A stretch of DNA of 64,000 nt from Dyadobacter sp. CY343 (GTDB lineage Bacteria; Bacteroidota; Bacteroidia; Cytophagales; Spirosomataceae), in contig NZ_JAJUXK010000003.1 in NCBI RefSeq assembly GCF_021390335.1, forward strand, positions 682,001-746,000, written 5' to 3'. The notes below the pieces were generated by a model that was not told where the DNA came from, did no database searches, and saw only the letters and a list, made by a program, of their open reading frames with translations. Of this stretch, positions 8,930 through 17,623 are shown in pieces. The position numbers and the translations under genes were made by a program. Position 1 is the stretch's first letter. Each line of letters opens with the position of its first letter.

Positions 8930-10162
8930 CTAGTTCTTATCCCGCAAATCTTCCAGCTTCTTCCGCGTTTCTTCATTTTCCTCCATAGTCAGCGACTTCT
9001 CAAACTGTGCTATTGCGCCAGCTTTGTCGTTTTGGGCTGATAAAAAATCACCGTAAGAGTCGAATACATTCCAGCTGGTCGGGTAATTGACCGTATTCAT
9101 TTTGAACAATCGCTCCGCAGTAATGAAGTGACGCCGTTGCATCGCCTCGTATCCCATTGAATTCACCATTTCCTCGGGCGGCAGCACTTTGTAGCCCATT
9201 TGTTTGGAGACATTTGCGTAGTGTTTTACGATTTTGTCGGGCAGTCTGGTGGTATTGCTTTCAAGATCGGGCGCGGTCAGTTTCATTTGAAATGAATTGA
9301 AAATAAATCGCAGTCCGTCGTATTCAGTGATAAGTGGAGCAGAACTGTGGGTATCGTCAGAATAGAACTTGCTCTTGTAGCGCAGCCCATTTTGCGGATT
9401 TGCCTTAATATGTTTGTCGAGAGAAATGATTGAACGGATATGTTTGGAGTCCGAACTGGTGTCCGCCGAAACGGTCGCGAATCGCATAGTTTCGCTCATC
9501 GTGTTTGCAATGCCCAGATACAACGACACTCCGCTATATTGCTGCGAGGAGAATGCCTTTTTAGTCGTTTTCAAAAAATTCATGTGATCGTACCACATAC
9601 TCGGATCAATGCAGATATAGGAATTGAAAAGCTTCGGCCGCGTATTTAATGCATTCATCACCACCAGACCGCCAAACGAGTGACCTATCAACATCTTATA
9701 AGGTGCAGTCGGGTAAAGTGAGTCAATATGCGGGATCAGTTCCTTTTCGATAAAAGACAGAAAAGCATTCCCGCCGCCCGTATTCCTGGAATATGCGCTG
9801 TCCATGAAAGGAAGATCGTCGACAATGCGCGTGGGGGTCATATCCCGTCTGCGCTGTGTGTTTCGGATACCCACAATGATCATTTCAGGAACCGCCGTAT
9901 TTCCATTTACTGAGCTCAATTGCTGGATCATCCCAACAACTGAATTAAAATGTGCCTCGCCATCGAGTACATAAGCGACCGGGTAGCGCTTTTTGGAATA
10001 CAAACCATCACCACCGTTGGGCACATGCACCAGGATGTTCCGGCTTTCACCCAAAATAGTGGAATGAATGCTGTCGATTTTACCAATGACAACCCAATTT
10101 TTATCCTGTGAGAAAGCGAAATAAGGAGCTATTAATAGAAGTAAGAAGAAGAAGGATCTCAT
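8930..10162 (-). CDS. Alpha/beta hydrolase, esterase D-like, with C-terminal TPR-like helices
   Basis: This 410-residue exported protein has a signal peptide (FFFLLLLIAPYFAFS). It is a putative esterase (PF00756-like) with the nucleophile elbow GHSFGG, Ser162. The family includes siderophore esterases, feruloyl esterases and S-formylglutathione hydrolase. The last 80 residues contain a TPR-like helix pair (FDSYGDFLSAQNDKAGAIAQ). Such fusions are frequent in Bacteroidota and their natural substrate is unknown. The gene stands alone. Confidence 0.9.
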   Translation of the reverse strand: MRSFFFLLLLIAPYFAFSQDKNWVVIGKIDSIHSTILGESRNILVHVPNGGDGLYSKKRYPVAYVLDGEAHFNSVVGMIQQLSSVNGNTAVPEMIIVGIRNTQRRRDMTPTRIVDDLPFMDSAYSRNTGGGNAFLSFIEKELIPHIDSLYPTAPYKMLIGHSFGGLVVMNALNTRPKLFNSYICIDPSMWYDHMNFLKTTKKAFSSQQYSGVSLYLGIANTMSETMRFATVSADTSSDSKHIRSIISLDKHIKANPQNGLRYKSKFYSDDTHSSAPLITEYDGLRFIFNSFQMKLTAPDLESNTTRLPDKIVKHYANVSKQMGYKVLPPEEMVNSMGYEAMQRRHFITAERLFKMNTVNYPTSWNVFDSYGDFLSAQNDKAGAIAQFEKSLTMEENEETRKKLEDLRDKN

Positions 10163-10322
10163 GAAAAAGTTCGAGTATGTATCAGATTCTTATATAAGTC
10201 TGTGATTGGAAAATTTACTATTCAAACTGGCGGCACTTAGTGGATTCTTTATGCATTGCGCCAATATGCCGCAGGAATGCCGCTATCAATTCGCCTTACT
10301 GAAATCTAGATTTGCCCAAAAC

Positions 10323-10931
10323 ATGAACACAATGAGCCAAACAAATATCTCGGATCAAATCAGGAGCCTTCGTAAAAGCAAGGGTCTCTCTCAGGAAGCG
10401 CTGGCAGCAAATGCCGGGATCAATCTGCGCACTTTGCAGCGCATTGAAAAAGGAAGTGTAGAGCCGCGTGGCGAAACGCTGCGAATGCTGGCGCAGGCGC
10501 TGGACGTTTCCATTGAAGAGCTTGCTACCACGACTGTCAGCGCGACGGTGCCGGTTAAGGAAGATTCGGGCTACTTAAAGCTGATGAACCTTTCGGCACT
10601 GACCTTGTGGTTTATCCCGCTGGGCAACGTATTTATTCCGCTGGCAATGTGGATTTACAAGAAAAACCAGATCCAGGGTGTAAGAGAATTGGGCAAACGC
10701 ATTCTCAATTTCCAGATCGCCTGGACGCTAATCACCTACGGCCTGGCTTACCTAAGCATATTCTCTACATTCACGGGCACTTTTACGATGAACCCATTTG
10801 CGATGCTACCGGTGATGTTGACCCTTTTTGTGGCCAATACTATTTTCGTCATCTTCATGCACAGAAAGATCAGCCGCGAGGAAAAAAATATATATGGAAA
10901 TGAAACAGCAAACCACCAGGTTTCGGCGTAA
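10323..10931 (+). CDS. XRE-family regulator with C-terminal membrane segments
   Basis: From the ATG at 10323 the protein is 202 aa; a second ATG lies three codons in. Residues 8-65 form a canonical Cro/C1 helix-turn-helix (LRKSKGLSQEALAANAG then RTLQRIEKG). The C-terminal half has three hydrophobic stretches with a DUF4870-like look (LWFIPLGNVFIPLAMWIYKK and later segments). It is therefore probably a membrane-tethered DNA-binding protein that senses the envelope. The longer open frame starting at 10206 adds 39 residues that do not fit the domain. Confidence 0.86.
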   Translation: MNTMSQTNISDQIRSLRKSKGLSQEALAANAGINLRTLQRIEKGSVEPRGETLRMLAQALDVSIEELATTTVSATVPVKEDSGYLKLMNLSALTLWFIPLGNVFIPLAMWIYKKNQIQGVRELGKRILNFQIAWTLITYGLAYLSIFSTFTGTFTMNPFAMLPVMLTLFVANTIFVIFMHRKISREEKNIYGNETANHQVSA

Positions 10932-11007
10932 TTTCAACGATAAACTTCACTACGTAATACGCTATACGCAGCAAAGTTTGAGTAGAAATTCAGGGATATA
11001 ATATCGC

Positions 11008-11610
11008 CTAACCCGATACGCCGAGCTGTAACGCTCCATCTGACACATAGCTCGTAAGGATTACGCCGGTCGTCGAAACAGCATGTTTTGTTAGTTTAAA
11101 ATTGCCAGGAACGGCGCCTTCCTGAAAAAGCTTCTTCCCTTTACCCAAAATAACCGGGTGGATGAAGATATTCATTTGATCAATCAATCCTTCCCGTAAC
11201 AGGGACTGTATAAAATCAGAGCTGCCCCACATGTGCAGATCAATTCCGTCGCTGGCTTTCAGCGCTTTAATCTGTTTAATGGTGTCGCTATTTAATAAGA
11301 TTGTATTCTGCCAGCTCGCTTCTTTCAAAGTCCGGGTAGCGACGTATTTGTTTACCTGATTGAATTTTTCGGCAATCGGGCCAGTCTGATTCGGCCAGTA
11401 AGGCTCCCAGATCTGATAAGTAAAGCGCCCGAGCAGCAGATCGTATGACTGTCCCATGATTTCAGTCAAAACCTGATCCGTAATATCGTCGGATTTTTTG
11501 GCGACCCAGCCACCGAGCTCAAAGCCGCCGGTTGTGTCTTCGTCGGGCCCGCCAGGTCCCTGGATCACTCCGTCCAGGCTCATAAATTCATTGATGATGA
11601 TCCTTCTCAT
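11008..11610 (-). CDS. Dihydrofolate reductase family protein (RibD C-terminal-like)
   Basis: This 200-residue soluble protein belongs to the RibD C-terminal/DHFR-like superfamily. Visible marks are the N-terminal strand RRIIINEFMSLDGVIQGPGG, the NADPH-region block MWGSSDFIQSLLREGLIDQM, and IHPVILGKGKKLF. Members bind NADPH; the reaction of the stand-alone YyaP/YwjB-type proteins is usually unknown. It is transcribed alone, divergently from the upstream SnoaL-like gene's downstream flank. Confidence 0.9.
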   Translation of the reverse strand: MRRIIINEFMSLDGVIQGPGGPDEDTTGGFELGGWVAKKSDDITDQVLTEIMGQSYDLLLGRFTYQIWEPYWPNQTGPIAEKFNQVNKYVATRTLKEASWQNTILLNSDTIKQIKALKASDGIDLHMWGSSDFIQSLLREGLIDQMNIFIHPVILGKGKKLFQEGAVPGNFKLTKHAVSTTGVILTSYVSDGALQLGVSG

Positions 11611-11736
11611 ATTGATTCAAGGTCAGAGATTAAAAACTTAATTACCAATGCAAGTACGGAAATACACGCGCTTTGAAAGCGGTGTAAATCCGTCACTTGC
11701 AAGGGGCTTTTGCGACAAAATCTGACTGTGATCAGC

Positions 11737-12093
11737 TCAATAAAAGAACTGCTCGGAAATGATTTTTCCGTCCTGAACTTCGTACATCATGATCTGGTTC
11801 ATCTGTACCCTTCCGAAATCCTGCAAAGTAATGTCAGTCTCCCTGGCTACCGCGAAATGGTTGCCGGAAACGATCGGTGCGGAAGTGTAAGCCCGGTGTC
11901 CCGCCGTAATTTTTGCGATAAACTCCTCTCCCTTCTTCCGCACATTTGCCCGCCCCTCGGCATAACCCAAATACGGCGAATGCGGCGGATCGGTACTTTT
12001 TACATCATCCGAAAAAAACTCATCCTGAATCTGAAACCATTTCTCCTCCTGCGCCAACTCATGATAACGCGCCGCAACTTCCTGTGTAGTCAT
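11737..12093 (-). CDS. SnoaL-like / NTF2 family protein
   Basis: This 118-residue protein has the alpha+beta cone pattern of SnoaL-like proteins: helix TTQEVAARYHELAQEEKWF, a DEFFSDDVKSTDPPHSP segment, and C-terminal strands MNQIMMYEVQDGKIISEQFF. It has no signal peptide. This fold serves polyketide cyclases, isomerases and many uncharacterised small-molecule binders, so no reaction can be assigned. Confidence 0.85.
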   Translation of the reverse strand: MTTQEVAARYHELAQEEKWFQIQDEFFSDDVKSTDPPHSPYLGYAEGRANVRKKGEEFIAKITAGHRAYTSAPIVSGNHFAVARETDITLQDFGRVQMNQIMMYEVQDGKIISEQFFY

Positions 12094-12511
12094 TGTTTTT
12101 TGTTTGATTGTTTAGGTTAAAATGCTGCAATAAGTCGCTGACAGAGGTGTAAGTGACATATTCAACAGCTGAATAGGGAAAGCGAAAATGATATTGGTTT
12201 TACTTTTGTGTATGGCCCTTCGACCGCCCGGCGGCCCGGTGCGCTCAGGGTGACAAAAACAAATAAGCACAGCACAATAAGCAAAAGCGCACGTAGGCCC
12301 GGGAAAAAAGAACAATTCAAACAAAAAGCAAAAAGCGCGCAGGCCCGGCGAAAAAGCGGGGTGCGCGTTAGGATTGCGCGCAGAAGCTTTTTTTCGCCTT
12401 GACCTTTTTGGTTCTTTTTGTGTCAAGACAAAAAGAACAACCGCCGGAGGCAAGCGCCTCCAAATTCCAAAAAGCCAAATCTAGCCAGCCAAAGCTGAAA
12501 GTCAAATTGAG
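12094..12511. other. Intergenic region with compositional blocks and a hairpin
   Basis: These 418 bases hold no convincing gene. Open frames in them are low-complexity Lys/Arg/Ala-rich translations of a purine-rich block around 12290-12370. A strong inverted repeat occurs at 12411-12438 and is listed separately. The stretch marks the change from GC-richer core genes to the AT-rich island. Confidence 0.6.
12411..12438. repeat. Perfect inverted repeat / hairpin
   Basis: GTTCTTTTTGT pairs exactly with ACAAAAAGAAC across a 6-base loop (GTCAAG). The 11-bp stem is AT-rich and could act as a transcription terminator in either direction, or be a dispersed intergenic repeat. Confidence 0.6.
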
Positions 12512-12778
12512 CTAAGAAAAAGCCTTTTGCGAAGAACGCCGCTTCCGAACCGGCACTAGTTCGGGCTCCTCCACCCCATTTAAAGTAATCTCCAATTTAT
12601 CCCCAAAACACCTCACAGTAACTTCATCCCCACAAGCAAACCCGGCATCAAGCAGCCACTTCCCACAAAGCCTGATCTCGGGCATTATTACATATTCATC
12701 CCAGGCGCGCGGCAGGTATTTGCTGTAAACAGTTAGGTGTCTTTCGGAGAGTTGGGGAGATTTTTTTTCGTGTGTCAT
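12512..12778 (-). CDS. SymE-like type I toxin family protein
   Basis: This 88-residue protein matches the SymE pattern: RHLTVYSKYLPRAW at residues 13-26, then VIMPEIRLCGKWLLDAGFACG, then an AbrB/SpoVT-like swapped-hairpin strand set (DEVTVRCFGDKLEITL). In E. coli SymE is an SOS-induced toxin, reported as an endoribonuclease-like or nucleoid-condensing protein, repressed by the antisense RNA SymR. In Bacteroidota the family is multicopy and its toxicity is unproven. Two more starts are unlikely. An antisense RNA could lie on the plus strand but cannot be shown here. Confidence 0.82.
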   Translation of the reverse strand: MTHEKKSPQLSERHLTVYSKYLPRAWDEYVIMPEIRLCGKWLLDAGFACGDEVTVRCFGDKLEITLNGVEEPELVPVRKRRSSQKAFS

Positions 12779-13079
12779 GGTTTGTAATTTTTGCTAGGCA
12801 ATATTAACACAGAAAAAATTGAAAATGAAAATGCTAGGATTTGTAAGTAGTTGTTTTACAATTGCTTAAAAATGAAAAGTATGATGTAATACGCTAATTA
12901 TTTTACATAGAATGCTAAACAATTATAGTTTCATGTAATATTTGAGTACGTAAAAAAACTTTAAGTTTTCTTGAATTTTGCCGGAAGCAACTCTATCTGA
13001 TCTAGCTTTTTGAAGGTTAGTATTCGGGAGTTGTTGGTTTCGACGAAAGAGTAGACTTCTATTCAAACTTCGAAAAAAC
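12779..13079. other. AT-rich intergenic region
   Basis: These 301 bases are strongly AT-rich and separate the SymE-like gene from the DUF6970 lipoprotein gene. A 60-codon open frame on the minus strand overlaps the lipoprotein gene and has no protein-like pattern. I see no gene; the segment near the SymE start may hold its promoter. Confidence 0.5.
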
Positions 13080-13424
13080 CTATTTGCGATCATCCTCCCA
13101 AACAAGTTCCCGATTTAAAAGCTTCGACAAGATATCAGGACATCTCCCGTCACCTCCACCTGAAATCCCACCATCTGGATGACATATCAAATTGCATTGA
13201 TCATCCCAAAGGTCGCCAGTTGCATCACAGCAGTACGGAGGTACATAATAGACAGCTTTACCCTCATATGTATACTTGAACACTTTCGCAGGAGGATTTC
13301 GGACACCTTCTTTTTTGATTGACTTAATAATTTCCATAATACAATCAGGTGTACCCTTTGCAATGTCATTGTCTTGGCAGCCTGTGAAGACCAGTAGCAA
13401 AAAGAGGATCGTGGAGTAGCGCAT
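13080..13424 (-). CDS. DUF6970 lipoprotein
   Basis: This 114-residue lipoprotein has a signal peptide and lipobox at Cys16 (LLLVFTGCQ). The mature part carries four cysteines in the pattern YVPPYCCDATGDLWDDQCNL, with another in CHPDGG and one in GRCPD. The spacing and the PDGG..GxGDG block match DUF6970 family proteins, which are small Bacteroidota lipoproteins without known function. It is flanked by AT-rich non-coding DNA on both sides. Confidence 0.83.
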   Translation of the reverse strand: MRYSTILFLLLVFTGCQDNDIAKGTPDCIMEIIKSIKKEGVRNPPAKVFKYTYEGKAVYYVPPYCCDATGDLWDDQCNLICHPDGGISGGGDGRCPDILSKLLNRELVWEDDRK

Positions 13425-13512
13425 TGGAGTTGAGTTAGGTTTCTAGTAACTAATTGGTTGATTGACAGTTCTGGGGTTTGCTTGGTTGCAATGTAGCGAA
13501 TACCAATATTAG

Positions 13513-13749
13513 CAAACTCTTGAAGAAGCTCTATTCTTAGAACTTGCAGTAAGCCCTCACAATTCCGAGTCACTGGTCTCGGCCGAAATTAAAGATAACG
13601 CCGAAGACGTTGAAGGAGAGTTAATTATGGCAGAAGCGAAGATCAATGCAAAGTATCACAGACATGGTTTCGATATGACGACGACTATTGTTGAGAAATG
13701 CGATATGCTTCCGGTTCCAAGCCACTATAACCTTTTCTTCGGCAAATAA
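13513..13749 (+). pseudogene. C-terminal gene remnant, no start codon
   Basis: After a TAG at 13510-13512 an open stretch of 78 codons runs to TAA at 13747. It has no upstream ATG before codon 39 but translates to normal-looking protein ending HGFDMTTTIVEKCDMLPVPS and HYNLFFGK. The amino-acid use and a natural end suggest the 3' tail of a deleted gene. I do not recognise the family. It lies on the left flank of the DUF262/ATPase operon. Confidence 0.4.
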
Positions 13750-14184
13750 TAAAACACGTTATTGTCACATATTGAAGACCATACGAGCCTCTTATGCTAA
13801 ACTATGAAAAGTGGCACGAAACAAATGTCTACATCCGAAACGAGCCTTGCCCAAAGGCAAAAGTACTAAGTCAAACAACTACTTTAATTAATCGAAGGAT
13901 TCCGCACAGACTTTTCTCCTGAAATACTTTCAACGACCGATTTCATTGCATAAAACAATCCAGAATTCAACATCAATGAGATCATGCAAGAGATAGAGAT
14001 ATGGAGCGGAGTGAAGAGCGAATTGATAAATAGGAGGTATGTGGATTTCACTGTGGCATTTGGAAGGATTCGAAGGTTAGATTTCTGTATAATTTTCGAT
14101 TTCGAAAATTGCAATTTGGTTGCGTTAAAAAGGCAATAACAACGCAGTACCAATTAGTGGGAATGATAATTCTACAACTTATAG
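13750..14184. other. Intergenic debris region
   Basis: These 435 bases are AT-rich. A 52-codon plus-strand frame starting at 13984 (MQEIEIWSGVKSELINRRY...) and an antisense 89-codon frame overlap each other. Neither has recognisable domains or flanking signals, so I treat the region as eroded DNA beside the operon that ends at 14185. Confidence 0.4.
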
Positions 14185-15096
14185 CTATCCCCGCATTTCT
14201 TTAAGCAAAAGACGGTAGCGAAGGATGCCTATTATTCTCTCAGGAATTAGTTCGACTGCCTTAGAATCCTCAAGATGAGACCCCCTTGCTACAAGATGAT
14301 AACCATGATACTGATTTTGTGGGTCGTTTTCGGATTCAAATCGAATATATCTATTATTTAAGGAATCCCAATTGACAAGATATTCTCTATGTCGCCGATC
14401 TCCTAGGGCGGTTTTCAGCAATAACGCAGCATGCGCCTTACCCCCAACTCCTCCTATTAAAGGAGACTTACCCTGCCGATAGTCATGATGATTTTCACAA
14501 TGCCGGTTATCACTGTTATTATACCTTCGAATCGGCATATTGGCGCAGATCCATTTATCCAAATCTAAAAAGTTGTCTATTGATGGAATGTTTAATAAGA
14601 CAGGCTTCTGATTTTGACCACCAATCAACAGGGATATAAATGGGGCGTAAGATTGTTCCCTAGCAAAATTAAGAAGAATATTAGATTTAGTAAATGAGGT
14701 AATATTTTGCCTGCATCTTTCACCAAGTTCCTTGAAAATTACTGGATACTGAGCTACAAACGATCGGTTAGTTGAACTAAACAACTTGTAAAAGGTCGAA
14801 TCCTCGTCTGTGTCATGTGATGGATCATCATTCCAATATTTAGCCTCTGATTGCTCTAAAAGTAAATCGAATATCTCACTGGCTTGGTACGCTCCAATAT
14901 ATTCTAGAATTTCACTTACCTGGTTAAGCCCTTCCTGGAAAGTTTGAACATTGTCACGATCCGCAATCAAAACTGCATCGATTTGACAATCACATCTATC
15001 AATACAATTCTGCACCTCTCGTAAATATTCTTCGTACTGTTCAATTGTATCTGTGATATTTTCTGGAGACTCTGGGAAATGTAGATAGAAATTCAT
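14185..15096 (-). CDS. Third gene of the DUF262/ATPase operon, unknown function (putative effector)
   Basis: I prefer the ATG at 15096 (303 aa); an in-frame GTG at 15108 adds four residues. The first 150 residues are acidic and helical. Residues about 180-270 are rich in polar residues of catalytic type: PIRRYNNSDNRHCENHHDY, then GKSPLIGGVGGKAHAALLL, then REYLVNWD and YIRFESEND and YHGYHLV. Clustered His, Asn, Arg, Asp and Glu on a predicted beta-alpha core would suit a nuclease or nucleotide-processing enzyme, but no named family is recognised. It follows the ATPase gene with a gap of about 13 bp, so the two are almost certainly co-expressed. Confidence 0.85.
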   Translation of the reverse strand: MNFYLHFPESPENITDTIEQYEEYLREVQNCIDRCDCQIDAVLIADRDNVQTFQEGLNQVSEILEYIGAYQASEIFDLLLEQSEAKYWNDDPSHDTDEDSTFYKLFSSTNRSFVAQYPVIFKELGERCRQNITSFTKSNILLNFAREQSYAPFISLLIGGQNQKPVLLNIPSIDNFLDLDKWICANMPIRRYNNSDNRHCENHHDYRQGKSPLIGGVGGKAHAALLLKTALGDRRHREYLVNWDSLNNRYIRFESENDPQNQYHGYHLVARGSHLEDSKAVELIPERIIGILRYRLLLKEMRG

Positions 15097-15109
15097 ATTG
15101 TAGATCACA

Positions 15110-16231
15110 TTAATTTATCATGTATTTGATGTCTCGGCCGATCTGATCGAAAAAAGTATTTGGCCGATTCATTAGTCGACCCTTCGAGCCAACAGAAACT
15201 TCGACTGGAACAGTTACATGGTGTTCTTCATCTCTTTCAAACGAATAAATTCTTAATAAATCCTTGTCTATCCCTTTTCCGTAACTTTCAAATCTTTTAC
15301 ATTGAACTAAGATACCATTTATGATGTGATCTGAATGGGTTTCTACCAATATTTGAATTCCAAGTTGAGCAGCCAAACAAATTAATTCTGCGATCTTTGA
15401 TTGGCCATAAGGATGAAGGTGAGCCTCCGGATTCTCTATGAGCAACAAGGCCCCTGGTTCGGCAGAAAGGATTGCAACTATAATTGGTAGTGCATATGAA
15501 AGACCGAATCCAACATTATCAGATGAAAAGTGATCTGTCTCTCCCAGGGTTGCATCATTGAAGCTGAACCTTACCTCATAACCAGAACCTATCGAAATTG
15601 GAATTACATTTACACCAGTACTTATTTCCCGTTCCCACGCTGTAGTTTGAGATAATAGATAGGGATCACTCTCCATTGAATGAAGTAAGGCAGAATCTAC
15701 TCTAAGACGCTTAGCGTAATGCTCCAAAAATTGTGCAGTCAATTCACCTTTGCCTTGACTAATGGAGATTTGTCGCATAACCTCAACTGCATAGTTGTCA
15801 GTCTGATAATTGGCGGCCCTAGCTGCACTGATATACTGAAATAAGTTTCCAAATAAAGGCAGGGATTCATAGCCATCACTTTCAGATAATGGATTGATCC
15901 TATTTAAAAATGTTGATTCATTAGAAGCATCAAAAGTCCAAGTATATCCTATATCCCCGTCGCTTAGACGAAATTGAATTGCAAGATTTTCCTCTTTGTC
16001 AGGATATAGATATAACGCATCTTTCGTCTTTCCTATAAAGCAGAGTGGAGAATTGAGATCCAATATCGTATCGAGGCGATTCTTGGACTCGGTTTGGCGA
16101 AGAAGTAAAAATGACTGTATTAATGATGATTTTCCAACCCCATTTTGTCCACAAAGCACCGACAGGTTTCCTAATTGCAAATCAGTATGCTTATGAGATT
16201 TGAAATTTTTAATTTCAATTGACTTGATCAT
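15110..16231 (-). CDS. AAA family ATPase (DUF3696 / OLD-like, SMC-type P-loop)
   Basis: From the ATG at 16231 the protein is 373 aa, starting MIKSIEIKNFKSHKH, the typical opening of RecF/OLD-type ATPases. Walker A is GQNGVGKS at residues 28-35. The C-terminal half has the Walker B/signature block LLIENPEAHLHPYGQSKIAE and the D-loop/H-loop region LVETHSDHIING, as in DUF3696-type ATPases. There is no Toprim domain, unlike true OLD nucleases. It overlaps the end of the DUF262 gene by 17 bp. Such ATPases commonly act as sensors or regulators for a separate effector in defence systems. Confidence 0.92.
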   Translation of the reverse strand: MIKSIEIKNFKSHKHTDLQLGNLSVLCGQNGVGKSSLIQSFLLLRQTESKNRLDTILDLNSPLCFIGKTKDALYLYPDKEENLAIQFRLSDGDIGYTWTFDASNESTFLNRINPLSESDGYESLPLFGNLFQYISAARAANYQTDNYAVEVMRQISISQGKGELTAQFLEHYAKRLRVDSALLHSMESDPYLLSQTTAWEREISTGVNVIPISIGSGYEVRFSFNDATLGETDHFSSDNVGFGLSYALPIIVAILSAEPGALLLIENPEAHLHPYGQSKIAELICLAAQLGIQILVETHSDHIINGILVQCKRFESYGKGIDKDLLRIYSFERDEEHHVTVPVEVSVGSKGRLMNRPNTFFDQIGRDIKYMIN

Positions 16232-17462
16232 TTGTAAGTATATAAGCAATGATGTTTTTTATATCAGTAAATCTTTGTTCAACATTTTCCTTTCTAGCTG
16301 TACCCTGCGTTATAGCAGAAAGAAACTTTGAATCTTTTTCACTTTGAAGTTCAACAATTTTTCGTCTAAAAATATCTTTTTTAAAACGAAGAACTGAAAT
16401 CTCTTCTTCGTTCAATTGAGCAAAACTTACAGATAATACTTCAAACAGCGCCTTATTTATAGGTTTTCTATGATCGGAAATTGATAGACGTTTTCTAAAT
16501 GAATCATTTCCAAAAATGTCAAATGCTAAATCCAGTGCTCTAACAAAAGAAGCTTTAAGTCTCTGAATATCATTCTCAGTTAAATCTCTCAATTTAGCCA
16601 TGCCCTTATTAAGAAAGCTATCTAAATCAGGCTCGTATGACGTGTAAGGAATTAAATAAAATGCTACAAACCGTGTTGCAAAATCCCTGTCTTCCATTCT
16701 AATAGACGGAATTTTCTTCTCAGTTACCTTTCTGAATATTTTCCCTTCCAAAGTTGCTAACAATATTGTCTGACTGCCATCTCTGTTTCTGCGAACGCGG
16801 ACAGTTCCGTCGGGATTGAGAATATCCTCACCTCTAACCATATCGCCGATGATCTCTGCTGGCTTACCCTGATTTATTGCATGCCTAATTTCTTGCGGAG
16901 TTAGGACTAAGCCACCTTGATTAATACGCTTGAATATGTTGTATTTCACATCATCAGGCGTTCCTTTCTCAACAAGGTAAAGAGTTATCGGAAATCTGGT
17001 AATTCTCTTCTGTAGTGTCACAGGTAGATCACTGAATGTCAACCCATTATAAGTGCCCAAAAATTCCAGATTAACTAATCTGAGAGAGTTATAAATGACA
17101 AATTGACGCAAAGTGCTCACTCGCTGCAATCCGTCAACAACTTCCCAATCATTTTCCTCTTTTTCGTTAAAATAGAAAGCTGGTACTGGAAGGTTCAATA
17201 GTAAAGACTCAATAAAACGACTTTTCTTTTGCGCATCCCACAAATCTGGAAGTCGCTGAAACTCTGTATCAAAATCAATTACACCATCTTGTAAATCGGA
17301 TATTATCTGACCAATGGAATAGGGTCGGGTATCAACCTTTATAGTAGTAGGATTGAATGGAACCTTGATTACAACTTCTTCATTCCCGGCTTCCGGCTCA
17401 ATGTCCTTCCCTAAATTTTCCTCAAATGTTTGATCCTCCATGTACGTTCGAAATGCTTGCAT
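16215..17462 (-). CDS. DUF262 domain protein (ParB/GmrS-like)
   Basis: This 415-residue protein begins its DUF262 domain near residue 42. The hallmark ParB-like motif is DGLQR at residues 110-114 (usual form DGQQR), followed by FKRINQGG at 177-184 and LTPQEIRHA. DUF262 is the NTP-binding/nuclease-like half of GmrSD and BrxU type IV restriction enzymes. Here the C-terminal part is helical and I see no DUF1524 HNH domain, so this is not a complete GmrSD enzyme. It is the first gene of a three-gene minus-strand operon. A TAnnTTTG box lies 37 bp upstream. Confidence 0.92.
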   Translation of the reverse strand: MQAFRTYMEDQTFEENLGKDIEPEAGNEEVVIKVPFNPTTIKVDTRPYSIGQIISDLQDGVIDFDTEFQRLPDLWDAQKKSRFIESLLLNLPVPAFYFNEKEENDWEVVDGLQRVSTLRQFVIYNSLRLVNLEFLGTYNGLTFSDLPVTLQKRITRFPITLYLVEKGTPDDVKYNIFKRINQGGLVLTPQEIRHAINQGKPAEIIGDMVRGEDILNPDGTVRVRRNRDGSQTILLATLEGKIFRKVTEKKIPSIRMEDRDFATRFVAFYLIPYTSYEPDLDSFLNKGMAKLRDLTENDIQRLKASFVRALDLAFDIFGNDSFRKRLSISDHRKPINKALFEVLSVSFAQLNEEEISVLRFKKDIFRRKIVELQSEKDSKFLSAITQGTARKENVEQRFTDIKNIIAYILTNDQVN

Positions 17463-17498
17463 TTAACTGCAATATAATACTTGAAAATATATTGATGT

Positions 17499-17506
17499 CA
17501 AAGCTA
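17499..17506 (-). promoter_or_regulatory. -7 promoter-like box of the DUF262 operon
   Basis: On the minus strand the bases read TAGCTTTG, matching the Bacteroidota -7 consensus TAnnTTTG, 37 bp before the DUF262 start codon. A well-spaced -33 TTG is not evident, so the call is tentative. Confidence 0.4.
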
Positions 17507-17524
17507 ATTAAACAACCTTTTACT

Positions 17525-17623
17525 TTATAAATTCTCCACAACCCAATTCAAATTATCTTTTTCGTTTTCACGAAGCCACATTGCTCTGAACTGAAACTCC
17601 CGGACTTTAAGTTTGTCGTAATG
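17525..17623 (-). pseudogene. C-terminal gene remnant
   Basis: A 32-codon stretch bounded by stops reads like the end of a real protein: HYDKLKVREFQFRAMWLREN and then EKDNLNWVVENL before TAA. It has no start codon. It lies immediately upstream of the DUF262 operon and suggests that an older gene was truncated there. The family is not identified. Confidence 0.35.

Noticed and set aside
12112..12453. 113-codon minus-strand frame in the intergenic region
   Set aside because: The translation is low-complexity and follows the base-composition blocks; it has no domain and overlaps the hairpin.
12923..13105. 60-codon minus-strand frame before the DUF6970 gene
   Set aside because: It overlaps the lipoprotein gene, is Arg/Asn-rich without a protein-like pattern, and has no signal that supports it.
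13884..14153. 89-codon minus-strand frame
   Set aside because: It has odd composition with scattered hydrophobic runs and overlaps a plus-strand fragment of equal weight; neither is convincing.
15110..16231. OLD-family nuclease or Gabija GajA
   Set aside because: The ATPase ends after its H-loop region and has no Toprim motif; the next gene is not a UvrD-like helicase.
16215..17462. GmrSD or BrxU type IV restriction enzyme
   Set aside because: The DUF262 part is present but I see no DUF1524/HNH domain, and the accompanying ATPase does not belong to those systems.
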